A stretch of 64,000 nt of DNA. It comes from Gigaspora margarita. Taxonomy: Eukaryota > Glomeromycota > Glomeromycetes > Diversisporales > Gigasporaceae. Where the stretch lies: assembly GCA_009809945.1 (NCBI GenBank), contig WTPW01000014.1, positions 858,920 through 922,919 on the forward strand, written 5' to 3'. The position numbers and the translations under genes are program-made. This document shows, one piece after another, positions 18,930-33,598 of this stretch. The notes below the pieces were generated by a model. That model saw only the letters and a list, made by a program, of their open reading frames with translations, had not been told where the DNA came from and did no database searches. Position 1 is the stretch's first letter. Every line of letters begins with the position of its first letter.

Positions 18930-20610
18930 CTTTATAAAAAGTATAGTTTAAAAATTGATATGAATACCATTTGATGTGCATACAAATAAAAAAATTTTAA
19001 ATTTATTTTTATTTTGAATTATCAATATTTTTTTTGTTTTGAAAAATATCTATTAATTGTGCTTTAACTTACTTGCTATAGATTTGATTGGTTTATTGTG
19101 GTGACGTAACAGATATAATATGTATTAGAATCTAATTATCAATATTTTCAACTTGAAAATTATCCTTATTAGTTATATTATTAACTTACGAGCTATAGTG
19201 ATTGATTGTTATTATAATTGAATTATCAATATTTTTAATTTAAAAAATATTCTTATTAGTTTATTGTTAACTTACTTGCTATATTGTTTAATTGTGTTGG
19301 CATAACAGATGTAATTAGAATTGAATTATTGATATTATGGCTTGAAAAATATTCTTATCAATTATACTGTTAACTTACTCGCTATAGTGTTAACATAATA
19401 AACGTAAGATGTTATTATAAATGAATTAGTAATACTGTGCAAAAACTTGTAAAAATTATAGTTGTTTTTATACTAAAAAAAAATATTGTAAAAAGCATTA
19501 TTTTTTTTAATATAAAACAATTACAATTTTTTGCATCATTGCAAAATATTTTTTGACTTGAATAATATTCTTAATAGTTGTACTGTTAGCTTACAAGCTA
19601 TAGAGTTTGATTGTGTTAACATAACAAATATAATATGTTTTTAGTATTGATTCGATATTTTTGACTTGAAAAATTCTCTTTTCAATTATACTATTAACTT
19701 ACAGACTATTGTAGTAATGCAACAGATGTGATATGTTATTAGAATTGAATTTTCAATAATTTTGATTTGAAAAACTGTTTATATCTGTTATGCTGTTAAC
19801 TTACAAGCTATATTGTTAGATTATTGCATGAAAAATTTAATGTTATTAGAATTTAGTTATTGATATTTTCAACTTAAAATATTCTTGTCAGTTATATGTT
19901 AACTTACAAGCTATATTGTTTTGTTTGTGTGACATAAAGATGCAATATGCTATTAGAATTGAATTATCGATATTTTATGTAAAAAATATTCTTATTAGTT
20001 ATACTGTTAACTCACTCACTATAGTGTTAATATAACAAATGCAAAGTAATATAAGAATGAGTTATCAATTTTTTGGCTTAAAATATCCTATCAGTTTTAC
20101 TGTTAACTTACTAGCTATAGAGTATTTTGATTGTGTTAATATGACAGATTTAATATGTTATTAAAATTGAATTATTGATTTTTTTGATCTTAAAGTATTA
20201 TTCTATTAACTTACATGCTATTGTATCAATGTACCATATGTAATATGTTATTAGGATTAAATTATTCATCTTTGACTTGAAAATGTTTTTATCAATTATA
20301 TAGTTAACTTACTAACTATAGGGTTGGATTGTGTTGATATAACAGATTTAATATGTTATTAGAGTTTAATTATCAATCTTTTTCTTGAAAAATATTGTTA
20401 GTTGTCTTGTTAACTTACTTGCTATATGATTGTGTTGATGTGCTGTTAGATCTAATTATTGATATTTTGACTTGAAAACTATTTATACTTATCAGTTATA
20501 ATATTAACTTACTAGCTATAGTGTTTTATTGTATTGATATAACAGATGTAATATGTATGTTATTTGAATTGAATTATAAATATTTTTACTTTGAAAAATT
20601 ATTCTTATTA

Positions 20611-20684
20611 GTGATGGGATACAGATGCTAAAAATTCGATTGTCATATGCCATGAACTCTTAAAAGAATTTGTTATCCCATCAC
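20611..20684. mobile_element. 74-bp TA-flanked inverted-repeat insertion in the array
   Basis: GTGATGGGATA at the left and TATCCCATCAC at the right, flanked by TA (20609-20610 and 20685-20686), interrupt an array unit. Confidence 0.65.
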
Positions 20685-21203
20685 TATACTTATTGTTATA
20701 CTACTAACTTACAAGCTATAATGTAGTGTTGACAGATTATAATATTTTATTGGAATTAAATAACAATCTGGTTGACTTAAAAAATATTAATATCGGTTAT
20801 ACTATTAACTTACTTGCTATAGTGTTGACGTAACAGATATAAGTTGTTATTAGAATTGATTATCGATTTTTTTCTTAAAATTAACATTAGTTATGCTATT
20901 AACTTACTAGCTATAGTGTTTGATTATATTGATATAACAGATATAATATGTTATTAGAATTGAATTATTGATATCTTAACCTAAAAGATTCTTGTTAGTT
21001 ATACTGTTAACTTACATGCTATTGTGTTTATGTAACAGATGTAATATGTTATTAGAATTGAATTTTTAATTATTTTTGACTAATTGAAATTATTATCAGT
21101 TAAACTGTTAACTTACTTGCTATGTGTTTGGTTGTATTGACATAACAGATTTTATGTTATTAGAATTGAATTATTGTTATTTTAACTTGAAAAATATTAT
21201 CAG

Positions 21204-21484
21204 TTATCCGACAAACTCATATGATCATGAAAAAATTTCTTACTGTTATTTTTTTTATGTTTTACAAAATAATCACGTTTACTTGAATTAAAACTCAGCA
21301 GTCAACTCTCTAGCAATCAATGATCATAAATTGTCGGATAACACCATTATTGGGCAAATTTTTGAATAACAGTAAATTGGCTCAACCGGGCAAATGATTG
21401 GCTGACACGTGCCGCAAAGCGGCACGTGATCATTTGCCCGGTTGAACAAATTTACCGTTATTCAAAAATTTTTGCCCAATAATG
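21204..21484 (+). mobile_element. Composite of two abutting palindromic elements (B-A), copy 1
   Basis: Part B (21204-21341) starts TTATCCGACAA and ends TTGTCGGATAA. Part A (21345-21484) starts CATTATTGGGCAAA and ends TTTGCCCAATAATG, and is an almost complete palindrome centred on CACGTGCCGCAAAGCGGCA. The parts are separated by 3 bp. The same two parts, same spacing and opposite orientation, recur at 37,991-38,269, and a decayed copy lies at about 27,640-27,840. They therefore behave as one unit. Confidence 0.8.
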
Positions 21485-24377
21485 TATACTTATACTATTA
21501 ACTTACATGCTATAGCATTTAATTGTGTTGATTTTAACAGATAAAACATATTATAAGAATTGAATTATTGATATTTTAATATAAAAAATCTTCTAATCAG
21601 TTATACTTTTAACTTACGAACTATAGCATTTAATTGGTTTGATTGTGTAGAGGTAACACATATAATATGTGATTAGAATTGAAAGATTGATATTTTGACT
21701 TGAAAAATATTCTCATTACATATACTATTAGCTTACTTGCTACAGATGTAATATGTTATTAGAATTAAATTATTGATATTTTTGGTTCAAAAATATATTC
21801 TTATAAATTATATTACTAACTTACTCGCTATAGTGTTTAATTGGGTTGATTGTGTTTTATGTGACAGATTTGATATGTTATTAAAATAATTTTGATCTGA
21901 AAAATCTTATCAGTTATACTGTTGACCTACTCACTATGGAGTTTTGTTGGTTTGATTGTGTAATATAATAGATTTAATATGTTATTAGAACTATATTATA
22001 TATTTGAAAAATATTTTATCAGTTATGCTATTAACTTACTTGCTATAGTGTTTAATTGGTTTGATAGTGTTGAGTAATATGTTATTGGGATTGAATAATT
22101 AGTATTTTTGACTTGAAAAATATCGTATATGTTGTGCTATTAACTTACTCGCTATAGTGTTTAATTGGTTTGATTGTGTTGAGTAATATGTTATTAGGAT
22201 TGAATAATCAGTATTTTTGACTTAAAAATATTTTATCAGTTACGCTATTAACTTACTCGCTATAGTATTTATGTTATTAGGATTGAATAATTAGTATTTT
22301 TGACTTAAAAAATATTTTATCAGTTATGCTATTAACTTACTCGCTATAGTGTTTAATTGGTTTGATAGTGTTGAGTAATATGTTATTAGGATTGAATAAT
22401 TAGTATTTTTAACTTGACAAAATTTTTTATCAGCTATACTTTTAACTTACGTACTATATTTAATAGTGTTAGTGTAATAGATGTAATATGTTATTAGAAT
22501 TAATTTATCAATATTTTTGGCTTAAAAAATATTTTTGATTTATATTGTTAACCTACAAGCTATAGTGTTTAATCGTTTGATTTTGTTGACGCAATAGGTG
22601 TATATATTAATGAAATTAAATGGTTGATATTTTAACTTGAAAAATACTCTTATCAGCTATATTTTTAACTTACTCGCTATATTGTTTAATTGCAATGATA
22701 CAACAAAAATAATATATTATTAGATTTTAATCGAAAAATACTCTTATTGTTAACTTACCAACTATTGTAGTGTTATTTGTTTATATTAATGTATATATTA
22801 TTAGAATTGATTTATTGATAATTTGCAAAATCTTATCATTATACTGTTGGCTTACTAGCTATTAGATTTAGTATGTTTTATAATTAAATTATCGATATAA
22901 TTAACTTGTAAAATATTCTATAAGACTATTAACTTACATGCTATAGTTTCGATTGTATTGATGAAACATGTGTAGTATGGTTTAAAATTGAACATTAAAA
23001 TTAAAATATTAATTATACTGTTTGTTAACTTACTAGCTATAATGTTTGATTGTGTCAATATATTATTAAAATTGAATTTTAAAGTTTTTAATTTGAAAAT
23101 TATTACAATCAGTTATATTGTTAACTTACAATCTGTAGTATCATTGATTGATTGTGTTGAAATAACAGATAGAATATGTTATTGGAATTATCAATATTTT
23201 TGACTTGAAAATATTTAGTTATACTATTAGCTTACAATCTATAGTGTTTTGATTATGTTAATATAACAAATGCTATGTTATTAGAATTGTATTAAAATAT
23301 TTTGATTTGAAAATGATCTTGTTAGTTATATTGTTAACTTACGCTCTATATATTGTTTGATAATATTGTATAACAGATATGATATGTAATTTTAGTATTA
23401 ATTATTAATTTGAAAGATATTTTTATTGGTAATATACCTAACTTACCCACTATTTAACATTGTTTGAGATATAATTTGTTATTAAAATTGTTATTAATAT
23501 TTTATATTGAAATGTTCTTATCAGTTATACTGTTAACTTACAAGCTATAGTATTTAATTGTATTCATGTAACAAATATAATACTTTATTAGAACTAAATT
23601 GCAATATTGTTACTTGAAAATATTCTTATCTATTATATATTAACTTACATGCTATATTATTTAATTTTTTGATATAACAGATGTAATTTGTTAGTAGAAT
23701 TGAATTATTGGTATTTTTGATTTGAAAAATATTTTTTATCAACTATGCAGCTAACTTACGGGCTATTTGGGTTGATACCATAGATGTAATATATTTTTAG
23801 AATTAAATATTAAAATTTTTGATTTTAAAGATTATTTTTTAGTTATATTGTTAACTTACAGGCTATGGGGTTTTAATTATTGACATAATAGGTTCAATAT
23901 GTTATTAGAATTAAATTAATGGTACTTTTAGTATGAAAACTATTTTTGTCAGTTATTCTGTTAATTTACCAGCTATAGTGTTTGATTGTGTGAGATAACA
24001 GTTATAATATATTATTAGAATTGAATTATCAATTTAAAAAATTGAATATTTTTAACCTACAAGCTGTGTTGTTTATTATGTTGATGTCACAGATGTAAAA
24101 TGTAATTAGAATTGAATTGTTAATATTTTTGACTTGAAAAACTTTCTTATCAGTTATACTATTAACTTACAAACTTTTATTTTATGTTAAATGTTACAGT
24201 TGTAATATGTTATTAGAAATAAATTATTGATAATTTTGATTTATAAATAGTTTTATTAATTATACTATCAACTTACCAGCTATATAGTGTTTGATTGTGT
24301 AATATAGCAGATATAATATATTATAGGAATTAAATTATCAATATTTTATATTTAAAAAACATTCTTATTAGTTATTA

Positions 24378-24627
24378 GGGCTGTTAATTGGCCAGTCCAA
24401 TCCGATGGCCCTTTGGTTTTGATTAGTGTAATACAACACTGTGATCTTGATATAGAGATCAGGTGATAATTATATAGTAAGTATTTAATTATACAATATA
24501 TTGGTATTAACTAAGCAGTACTTAATTGATTATGCTCCGTATGATTTTTGATTAGCTCTAATCAATTCTTAACCATGCTCCAGTTCGATCTTACAAAAGA
24601 CTGCAGGTCTGGACCAATTAACAGCCC
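24378..24627. mobile_element. 250-bp MITE-like element, GGGCTGTTAATTGG ends
   Basis: GGGCTGTTAATTGG on the left and CCAATTAACAGCCC on the right are perfect 14-bp inverted repeats, flanked by TA (24376-24377 and 24628-24629). It interrupts a unit at the TTATCAGTTAT segment. Confidence 0.8.
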
Positions 24628-25769
24628 TATCAGTTATACTATTAACTTACATGCTATAATGTTTTATGGCATTAATATAACAGATGTAATATGGTATTAA
24701 AATTGTACTTTTAATATCTTTGTCTTGAAAAATATTATTTTTATACTGTTAACTTACAAGCTTTAATATTTAATCATGTTAATATAACAGATGCAATATA
24801 TTATTAGAATTGAATTATTGACTTAAAAATATTCTTATTAGTTATGCTGTAACTTACTAGCTATAGTATTTAATAGTGTTAATGAATCAGATATAAATGT
24901 TATAAGTGAATTATCGATATTTTGACTTAAAATATTTGTTATATTATTAACTTACATGCTGTAGCATTTTATTGTGTGTTGATGTAACCGATGTAGTATG
25001 ATTTTAAAATTAAATTAGTAAAATTTTTTGGCTTGAAAAATATTCTTATTAGTCATACTATTAACTTACTAACTATAAAATTGCATGAAATAACAGATAC
25101 AGTATAATTTATTATTAGAATTAAATTAATATTTTGGTTTGAAATCTTCTTATCAGTTATATTGTTAACTTACGAGCTATTGTGTTGATATAACAGGTGT
25201 AATATATTATTATCGATGTTTTTGACTTGAAAACATTCTTATCAGTCATGCTATTAACTTACTTGCTATAATATTAACAGGTGTAATATTTATTAGAGTC
25301 AAGTTACGATATTTTGACTTAAAATATTCTTATTAATTATAATATTAACTTACTGACTATTTAGTATTGTTAAATTATGTTGATATAACAAATGTAAATG
25401 TTTATTAGTATTGAATTATAAATATTTCTGATTTGAAAAAATATTCTTATTAGCTATACTATCAACTTACGAGCTATAGTGTCTAATTTATTTAATTGTA
25501 TTAATATATTAGATGTAATATAATATTAGAATTATCATATTTATGACTTTAAAAATAATTTTATCAATTATACTATGGCTTACCCACTATTGTAGTATTG
25601 TTTTATTGTTTTGACAAACAGATCAATTTGTTACAAGAATTGAATTATTGATAATTACGACTTGAAAAATTCTTATTATTATACTATTAACTTACTAGCT
25701 ATAGTATTTGTTGCAGTGATACAACAGATTTTATATATTATTAGAATCAAATTATTAATATATCATATA

Positions 25770-26108
25770 GGTTGGTTTTTGAATTACTAATAAATTAAGT
25801 TTTTGTTTAAAATGATTTTTAATAGACTAATTTTTTAAAATAATTTTATTACAAAAATGTTTACTCGATATGAGATATTGTGCTGCTGAATAAATGATCT
25901 ATCCTATATATCAGAAAATTGATTAGGCTTAGTCTAACCAACCTTTCAATCCATAAAGTGGATCAGCACAATATTTCATTATTCTGTAATTATTTTTGAA
26001 TAATTTTACCTTATTAGAATCATTCAAGAACATTTTTGTAAAAAAATTAATCTATTAAAATATTAAGTTTTTAAAAAAACTTAATTTACTGGTAATTCCA
26101 AAATCAAC
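25770..26108. mobile_element. 339-bp MITE-like element, GTTGGTTTTTGAATTAC ends
   Basis: The left end GGTTGGTTTTTGAATTACTA and the complement of the right end (GTTGATTTTGGAATTACCA) are inverted repeats that extend through AAATTAAGTTTTT, about 35 bp. TA flanks both sides (25768-25769 and 26109-26110). Confidence 0.72.
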
Positions 26109-26523
26109 TAAAAAAATATTATTAGTTATACAGTTAACCTACAAGCTATAATATTTGATTATATTCAAGTAAGATGTAATATATTATCAGAATAAATTAT
26201 TAATCTTTTGACTTGAAAAGTACACTTATTAGTTCTATTATTAACTTACAAGCTTGGGTTTGATTGTGTTGACATAGCAAATGTAATATTGATTTATCGA
26301 TATTTTTGACTTGAAAAAAATATGCTTATCCATGATGTATTAACTTACGCACTATATTATTTGATTTGTTAAAATATAACAGATGTAATTTTTATTGGAA
26401 TTAAATTATTGATATTTTTGATTTTAAAAATATTTTTATCAATTATAATGCTAACTTACTTGCTAGTGTTTTGATATATTAATATAACAGATTAATATGT
26501 TATAAAATTAGATTATTGACATC

Positions 26524-26682
26524 GTCAACCCTTACTATATTCTTGCTTGCTATAATAATAATTTATTAATAGTTACATTATTATTAAATCTCATCTTATA
26601 AAAAATTTAACCTCTTCATAAATACAATATTATTATATCACATTTTTGGGAATCTGAGGGTGTGATTATAGTAAGGGTTGAC
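26524..26682. mobile_element. 159-bp MITE-like element, GTCAACCCTTACTATA ends
   Basis: GTCAACCCTTACTATA at 26524 and TATAGTAAGGGTTGAC ending at 26682 are perfect 16-bp inverted repeats within the array. Confidence 0.75.
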
Positions 26683-26984
26683 TGTATTTTGACTTAAAAA
26701 ATATTCTTATAAACTATACTTTTAACTTACCCGCTGTTTGATTATATTAATGTAATATATTATTAGAATTGAATTATTGATATTTTTGACTTGAATATTA
26801 TTTTTATTAGTTATTTTGTTAACTTACAAGCTATTGTGTTTGATTAAGTTGATATAATAGATATAATAATTTATTGAAATTGAATATATCTTGACTTGAA
26901 AATATTCTACTAGTAACTTACGGGCTATTGTGTGTTAATATAACAGAATATATTATTATCAATATTTTAAAATAATCTTGCCTA

Positions 26985-27850
26985 ACAAATGTTTATGATC
27001 ATGAATTATTTTGTTATTTTTTTATGCACCCTTTGAATGCATTTTACTTATTTGCGCGAGTAACATAAAATCCAATTTTTAAGTGCGTGAGATAAAAATT
27101 TCGGGTTAAGGCTTCAATATGATTAGAATAATATTTATTATATATAAAATTTCATTCCCGTGTTTTTAATTAGTGCACCAAGTTCGATTTAAACATTAGT
27201 TTTTGCATAATTTCACTTTTTTCTTCTTTTACGCGTGTTCGGATTTATTGTCAGGCTGATCCAGAATAGTCAAAATTTGTATTCTCCAGTTAGCTATTTC
27301 CTCTCTAGGAGTTTGTATTACCCGTGCAAGTAAGTGGATGCCCTTGAATGTATGCCAGGTTTGTGGCACAGATAACCTTGCCTACGAATCATTCAAGATG
27401 AGGTACAACCTAACACAATCAAGAAAACTCAAAAACATTTGTTTTTGTCAAAAATCGCTTATTTCTTGAAATTTTGTATAAGAAACCACCTTTAGAGCTC
27501 TAACAAAAAGTTTTTGTTGGGCAATTTTACTATATAAAATCTCTTCTCTAACCTCTAATCTCCAATCCTAACTATAGCTCTTACATAAATTAACTTTAAA
27601 GAAATTTGCTGCATCATAAACCTGGTACACATTCAAGTGCAATAATGCAGTAGTGCTTTTTGGCATATGTTATGATAATTATATTTATTCAAATTAAAAC
27701 TCAGCCAATAATTTCCTGCAAGTCATGATCACAAATTTTCATATAAACTAATACTGGCAAATTGTAACTTGACAAATGATTGTTGACATGTGCCACTTTT
27801 GATACATGTTCATTTGCATCATTATTACTATTTCTAATCTTTGCTCAGTA
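26985..27850. repeat. Complex non-array insertion, about 0.86 kb
   Basis: Array units stop near 26,985 and resume near 27,850. Inside are the dispersed repeat matching 2245-2410 (27,145-27,275), unassigned DNA, and a decayed B-A composite (27,640-27,840). The composite is recognised by AAATTAAAACTCAGC, TCATGATCACAAATT, GGCAAATTGTAACTTG and GACATGTGCC in the same order as at 21,204. It looks like several insertions piled into one site. Confidence 0.6.
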
Positions 27851-30800
27851 TTGAATAGTTATTAACAGTACCATTAACTTACTTGCTATAATGTTGAAAT
27901 AAAAGATTTAATATAGTAATGCAAATAAGTTATCAATACTTTTAGTTTGAAAAATATTTTTATCAGTTATGCTATTAACTTACTTGCTAAATAGAGGTTG
28001 AATTTTTTTTATTGTATTGATGTAACAGATGTAAATATTATTGAAATTGAATTGATATTTTCAATAAAAAAATCTTTTTATTAATTATACTGTTAACCTA
28101 CCTACTACTGTAGTGTTGTTTGATATGTTATTATAATTGAATTATTGATATTTTTTCTTAAAAATATTCTTATCAATTATACTATTAACTTACAGGCTAT
28201 ATTGTTTTATTGTGTTGACATATTAGATATAAGATGTTATTGTATTAGAATTAAGTTAGAAATTTTTGGCATAAAAAATACTTTGATACTGTTAACTTAC
28301 GAGCTATTGTGTTAAATTGTATTAATATAATGGATATAATATATTATTAGAATTAAAATCAATATTTTGATTTAAAAATATTATCAGCCATACTTTGACT
28401 TACAATCTATAGTGTTTGATTGTATTGTTAAAACAGATACAATATATTATTAAAACTGAATTATTGATATTATGAATTGAAAAGTATTCTTATCAGTTAT
28501 ACAACTAACTCACAAGCTATAATAGTTTTGAAAAAATAGATGCAATATATTATTAGAACTGAATTATTGATATACTAGTTCTATAGTTAACTTACTAGCT
28601 ATAGTGTTTGATTATATTGATATGGTAGATATAATATATCATCTTAATTTGATTATCAATGTTTTCAGTTTGATAAATATTTTTCAGTTATCAACTTACT
28701 CACTAATAATTGATTGTGTTGATGTAACAGATATATTATGTTATTATAATTGAACTATCAATATTATTTGACTTAAAATATTCTTATAAACTTACAAGCT
28801 GTAGTGTTTATTATGTTGATATGACAAATATAATGTTATTAGAGTTGAATTATCAGCATTTTGACTTTAAAAATATTCTTTATTCTGTTAACTTACATGC
28901 TATAGTGTGATATAATAGATATAATATGTTTATACAATTAAATTATTGATATTTTTGACTTGAAAAATTTTCTTATTCATTATACTATTTACTTGCTATT
29001 TGTGTTAAATTATGTTGACGTAACAGATGTAATATGTTATTAGAATTTAATTAACTAAAAAACAATTATTATTTATACTTTTCACTTACTAGCTATTGTT
29101 TGTTTGTGTTAATGTAGATATAATATATTATTAGGATTGAATTATCGATATTTTGACTTGAAAATATTTTTATTATTTATACTGTTAACTTACGGGCTAT
29201 AGTATTTGATTGTGTTTATGTATCAGATGTGATATATTATTAGTATTGAATTATTAATGTTTTTGATTTTAAAATATTCTAATCAATTATACTATTAACT
29301 TACTGGCTATAATGTTTGATTGTATTGACATAATAAATATAATATGTAAATAAAATTTTTTTAACAATCTTATCAGTTATACTATTAACTTACTAGCTAT
29401 AGTGTTTGTTGATAAAAAGATATAATAATATTAATAAATTGAATTGATGTTTTTGGCTTGAAAAATATTTTGCTTGTTATGCTGCTAACTTACTAGCTAT
29501 AGTGTTTAGTTGTGTTAATGTAGCAGATGTTATATGTTATTAGGATTGAATTTTTCAATATATTTAACTAAAAAATATTCTTATTATTAACTTGCTATAG
29601 TATTTAATAGTGTTGACACAACAGATGTAATATATTATTAAAATTTAATTATCAATATTTTTTGGCTTGAAAGATATTTTCATTAATTTACTATTTACTT
29701 ACTAGCTATAGTATTTAATTATGTTGATACAACCGATGTAAAATGTTATTAGTATTAAATTATTAATTTTTGACTTAAAAAAATTCCCATTAGTTATATC
29801 ACTAACTTACAAGCTATAGTGTTTGATTATGTTGATGTAATAGATGAAATAGATGTAATACATTATTGAATCGAATAATGGGTATTTTTAACTTGGAAAA
29901 ATTCCTATTAGTTATAGTGTTAACTTACCCACTATTATAGTGTTGTTTGATTATGGTAGTATAGTGGATATAATATCGGATATAATATTAAAATTAAATT
30001 ATCAATATTTTTGATTTAAAGAATATTTTATGATTATATTATCAACTTACGCGCTATGGTGTTTGATTATGTTAATTTAATTGAATTACTGATACTTTTG
30101 ACTTGAGAAATATTCTTATCAGTAATACCATTAACTTACAAGCTAAAATTTTTGATTAATTAACATAAAAATATATTATTAGAATTGAATTCTCAATATC
30201 TTGAAAAATTTTCTTATCCATTTTACTATTAACTTACAGGCTATAGTGTTGGATTGCATTGATATTACAGACTTAATATATAATATTGATACTTTTGACT
30301 TGAAATTATTTTGTTTGTTAACTTACGCACTATATTGTTTATGTTGGCATAAGATATAAAATTACTAGAATTGAATTATCAATATTTTTATTTAAAAAAT
30401 ATTCTTATTAGTTATATTGTTAACTTACAAGCTATAGTGATTGTTTGTGTTGACATAAATGTGTTATTAGAATTGAATATCGATATTTTTTAATTTTAAA
30501 ATATTATATTGGTTATATAACTTACAGACTATTGTAGTATTATTTGATTGTGTTGATATAACAGATATGTTATTAGAATTGATTATTAGTATTTTTGCTT
30601 GAAAATATTCTTATTAATTATATTGTTAACTCACAAGCTATAGTATTTTATTATGTAGATATTATGTAAAATAATTATCAATATTTTTGACTCGAAAGAT
30701 ATTCTTATCGGTAATACTATCATCTTACATGCTATAATGTTTGATTACGTCAATATAACAAATTTAATATAGAATTAATTATTACTATTTCGACTTGAAA

Positions 30801-31686
30801 AATGTCTTATAAATTACACTGTTAACTTACAAGCTTTAGTAATTGATTTGTTGATGTAGCAGATATAATATGTTATTAGAATTAAGTTATAGAGATTTTT
30901 ATAAAAAATATCTTTATATTGCTTACGGGCTATTGTATTCATTGTGTTGATATAACAGATTAATATATTATTAGTAATCAAAATCGATATTTTTGACTTG
31001 AAAAATAATCTTATCAGGTATACTATTAACTTACATGCTGTATTGTTTGATTTTTTGTTAATTTAAAATACATAATATGTTATTAGTATTGAATTAAAAT
31101 ATTCATATTAGTGATACTGTTAACTTACTAGCTATAATGTTTGGTTGTTTATGTTTAACAGATATTATTTATTAGAATTGAAATATCAATATTTTAGACT
31201 TGAAAATATTTTTATTAGTTACAATATTAACTTACTAGCTAGAATTTTTGATTGTGTTGAAATAACAAATATAATATATATTAAAATTGAATTATTGATG
31301 TTTCTGAATTTAGAAATATTTTTATTGTACTTACTAGCTATAATGTTTGATTGTGTTGATGTGACAGATGTAGAATTAAAATATCGATATTTTTGATTTG
31401 AAAATATTCTTATCAGTTATACTGTTAACTTACTCGCTAAATCAATTTATTGTTTTGATGTAACGAATGTAATTTATTATTAAAATCTAATTATCAAATA
31501 ATTTTGACTTGAAAAATATTCTATCACTTACCGTCTATGTAGTATTGTTTGATTTGTGTTGACATAATGGGTGTAATGTCATTAAAATTAAATTATCTAT
31601 ATCTTTGACCAAAAATATTAAATTACCGTCTATTTTGTTTGTGTTGACATAAAAAATATATGTGTTATTCAGATTGAATTTCAATA

Positions 31687-31766
31687 AGGGTAATTATTTT
31701 TGAACCCAGACCAATTTATATGTGATATAGTAGCATTTTGGTCTGAATTTAAAAAACAATTACTCA
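31687..31766. mobile_element. 80-bp TA-flanked hairpin insertion
   Basis: GGGTAATTATTTTTGAACCC, then AGACCAA, on the left pairs with TTGGTCTGAATTTAAAAAAC, then AATTACTC, on the right. TA lies on both flanks. Confidence 0.6.
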
Positions 31767-33513
31767 TATCTTGACTTGAAAAATATACTTATAATTATAC
31801 TATTAGCTTACTTGCTATAGTGTTTTTAGAATTGAATTATTAATATTTTGATTTGAAAAAGATTTTTATCAATCATATTGTTGCTTACTTGCTATAGTGT
31901 TTGGTTATGTAGACATAACATATATAATATAGTATTAAAGTTGAATTGCAATGTTTTGACTTAAATATTCTTATCAGTTATACTGTTGACATACCGACTT
32001 TGTATGTTGTTTATTGTGTTGACATAACAGATATAATATGTTATTGAGTATCGATGTTTTAACTTGAAAAATTCTTAGCAGTTATAATGTTAACTTACTT
32101 GCTACAGAGTTTTATTGTGATGAAATAACAGATATAATATTAATAGAATTGATTTATTTATATTTTTGACTTGAAAAATATTCTTATCAGTTATTTTGTT
32201 AATTTACCGACTATTATAGTATTGACATAAAAGATAAAACATGTTATTAAAATCGAATTACGATAGTTTTTGATTTAAAAAATGGTCTTATCATCTATAC
32301 TGTTAACTTACAAGCTATGGTGTTTTAATTATGTTGATATAACAGATGTAATATATTATTTTAATTTAATGTTAATATTTTAACATGAAAAATATTCTTA
32401 GCAGTTATATATTAACTTACTTGCTATAGTGTTTGTTGTATTAATATAACAAATGCAATATGTTTTTAGAATTAATTTATAATATTTTTGACTTGAAATA
32501 TATTTTATTAGTTATACTGTTAGCTTACCGACTATTGTAGCATGGTCAACATAAAAGATATAATATGTAATTAAGATTGAATTATCGATATTTTTGACTG
32601 AAAAATATTTTTTATAAGTATACTTTTAACTTACTTGCTATAGCATTTGATAGTGTTAAAATAAAGATGGTAATTTATTATTAGAATTAAATTATCAATA
32701 TTTTTGACTTGAAAAATATTCTTATCAGTTATACATGTACTGTTGACTTACTTGCTATAGTGTTTTATTGCATTGACAAAACAGATATAATATATTGAAA
32801 TTTTGATATCTTTTGACTTTAATAAATTCTTATCAGTTATACTATTAACTTACTAGCTATAATGTTTGATTGTTTTAACGTAACAGATTTTAAAATTATT
32901 ATCAATATTTTTTTGACTTGAAAATATTCTTATTATTTATACTGTTAACTTACTTGCTATAATGTTTTTGATTGTGTTGATTAAACATATACAACCTGTT
33001 AATAGAATTGAATTATTGACATTGACTTGGAAATATTATAAGTTATACTATTATCTTACTTGCTACAGTGTTTGATTGTTTTAACATAAACAGATGTAAT
33101 ATGTTATTGAATTGAATTAGCAATATTTTGATTTGAAAATATTATAATATTAACTTACCGACTATTGTAGAGTTGTTTGTATCAGATGTATAATATTATT
33201 AGAATTGAAATATCAATATAAATTTATACTATTAACTTACAGTCTATTATAATATTATAATACATAGTTGAATTACTGATCTTTTGACTTGAAAATATTC
33301 TTATCAGTTATATTGCTAACTTACAAGCTATAATATTTGATTGTTTAGACATTATAAATGTAATATAATATTAAAAAATTAAATTATTGATATTTTGGAC
33401 TTGTAAAATATTCTTATCAGTTATATTGTTAGCTTACTGACTATAATAGTGTTGGAAAACAGATTTAATGTTGTTAGAATTGAATAATTGATGTTACTAT
33501 ATAATTGATATTA

Positions 33514-33598
33514 GGTTTGGAATCGGTTTTATTTTCCATCAATTAAAACTAATTTTAAAATATAAAAAATAAAACCAGTTCCAAACTCTAATTATTAT
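33514..33598. mobile_element. 85-bp TA-flanked hairpin insertion
   Basis: GTTTGGAATCGGTTTTATTTT on the left and AAATAAAACCAGTTCCAAAC on the right are imperfect inverted repeats. TA is at 33512-33513 and 33599-33600. Confidence 0.6.
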
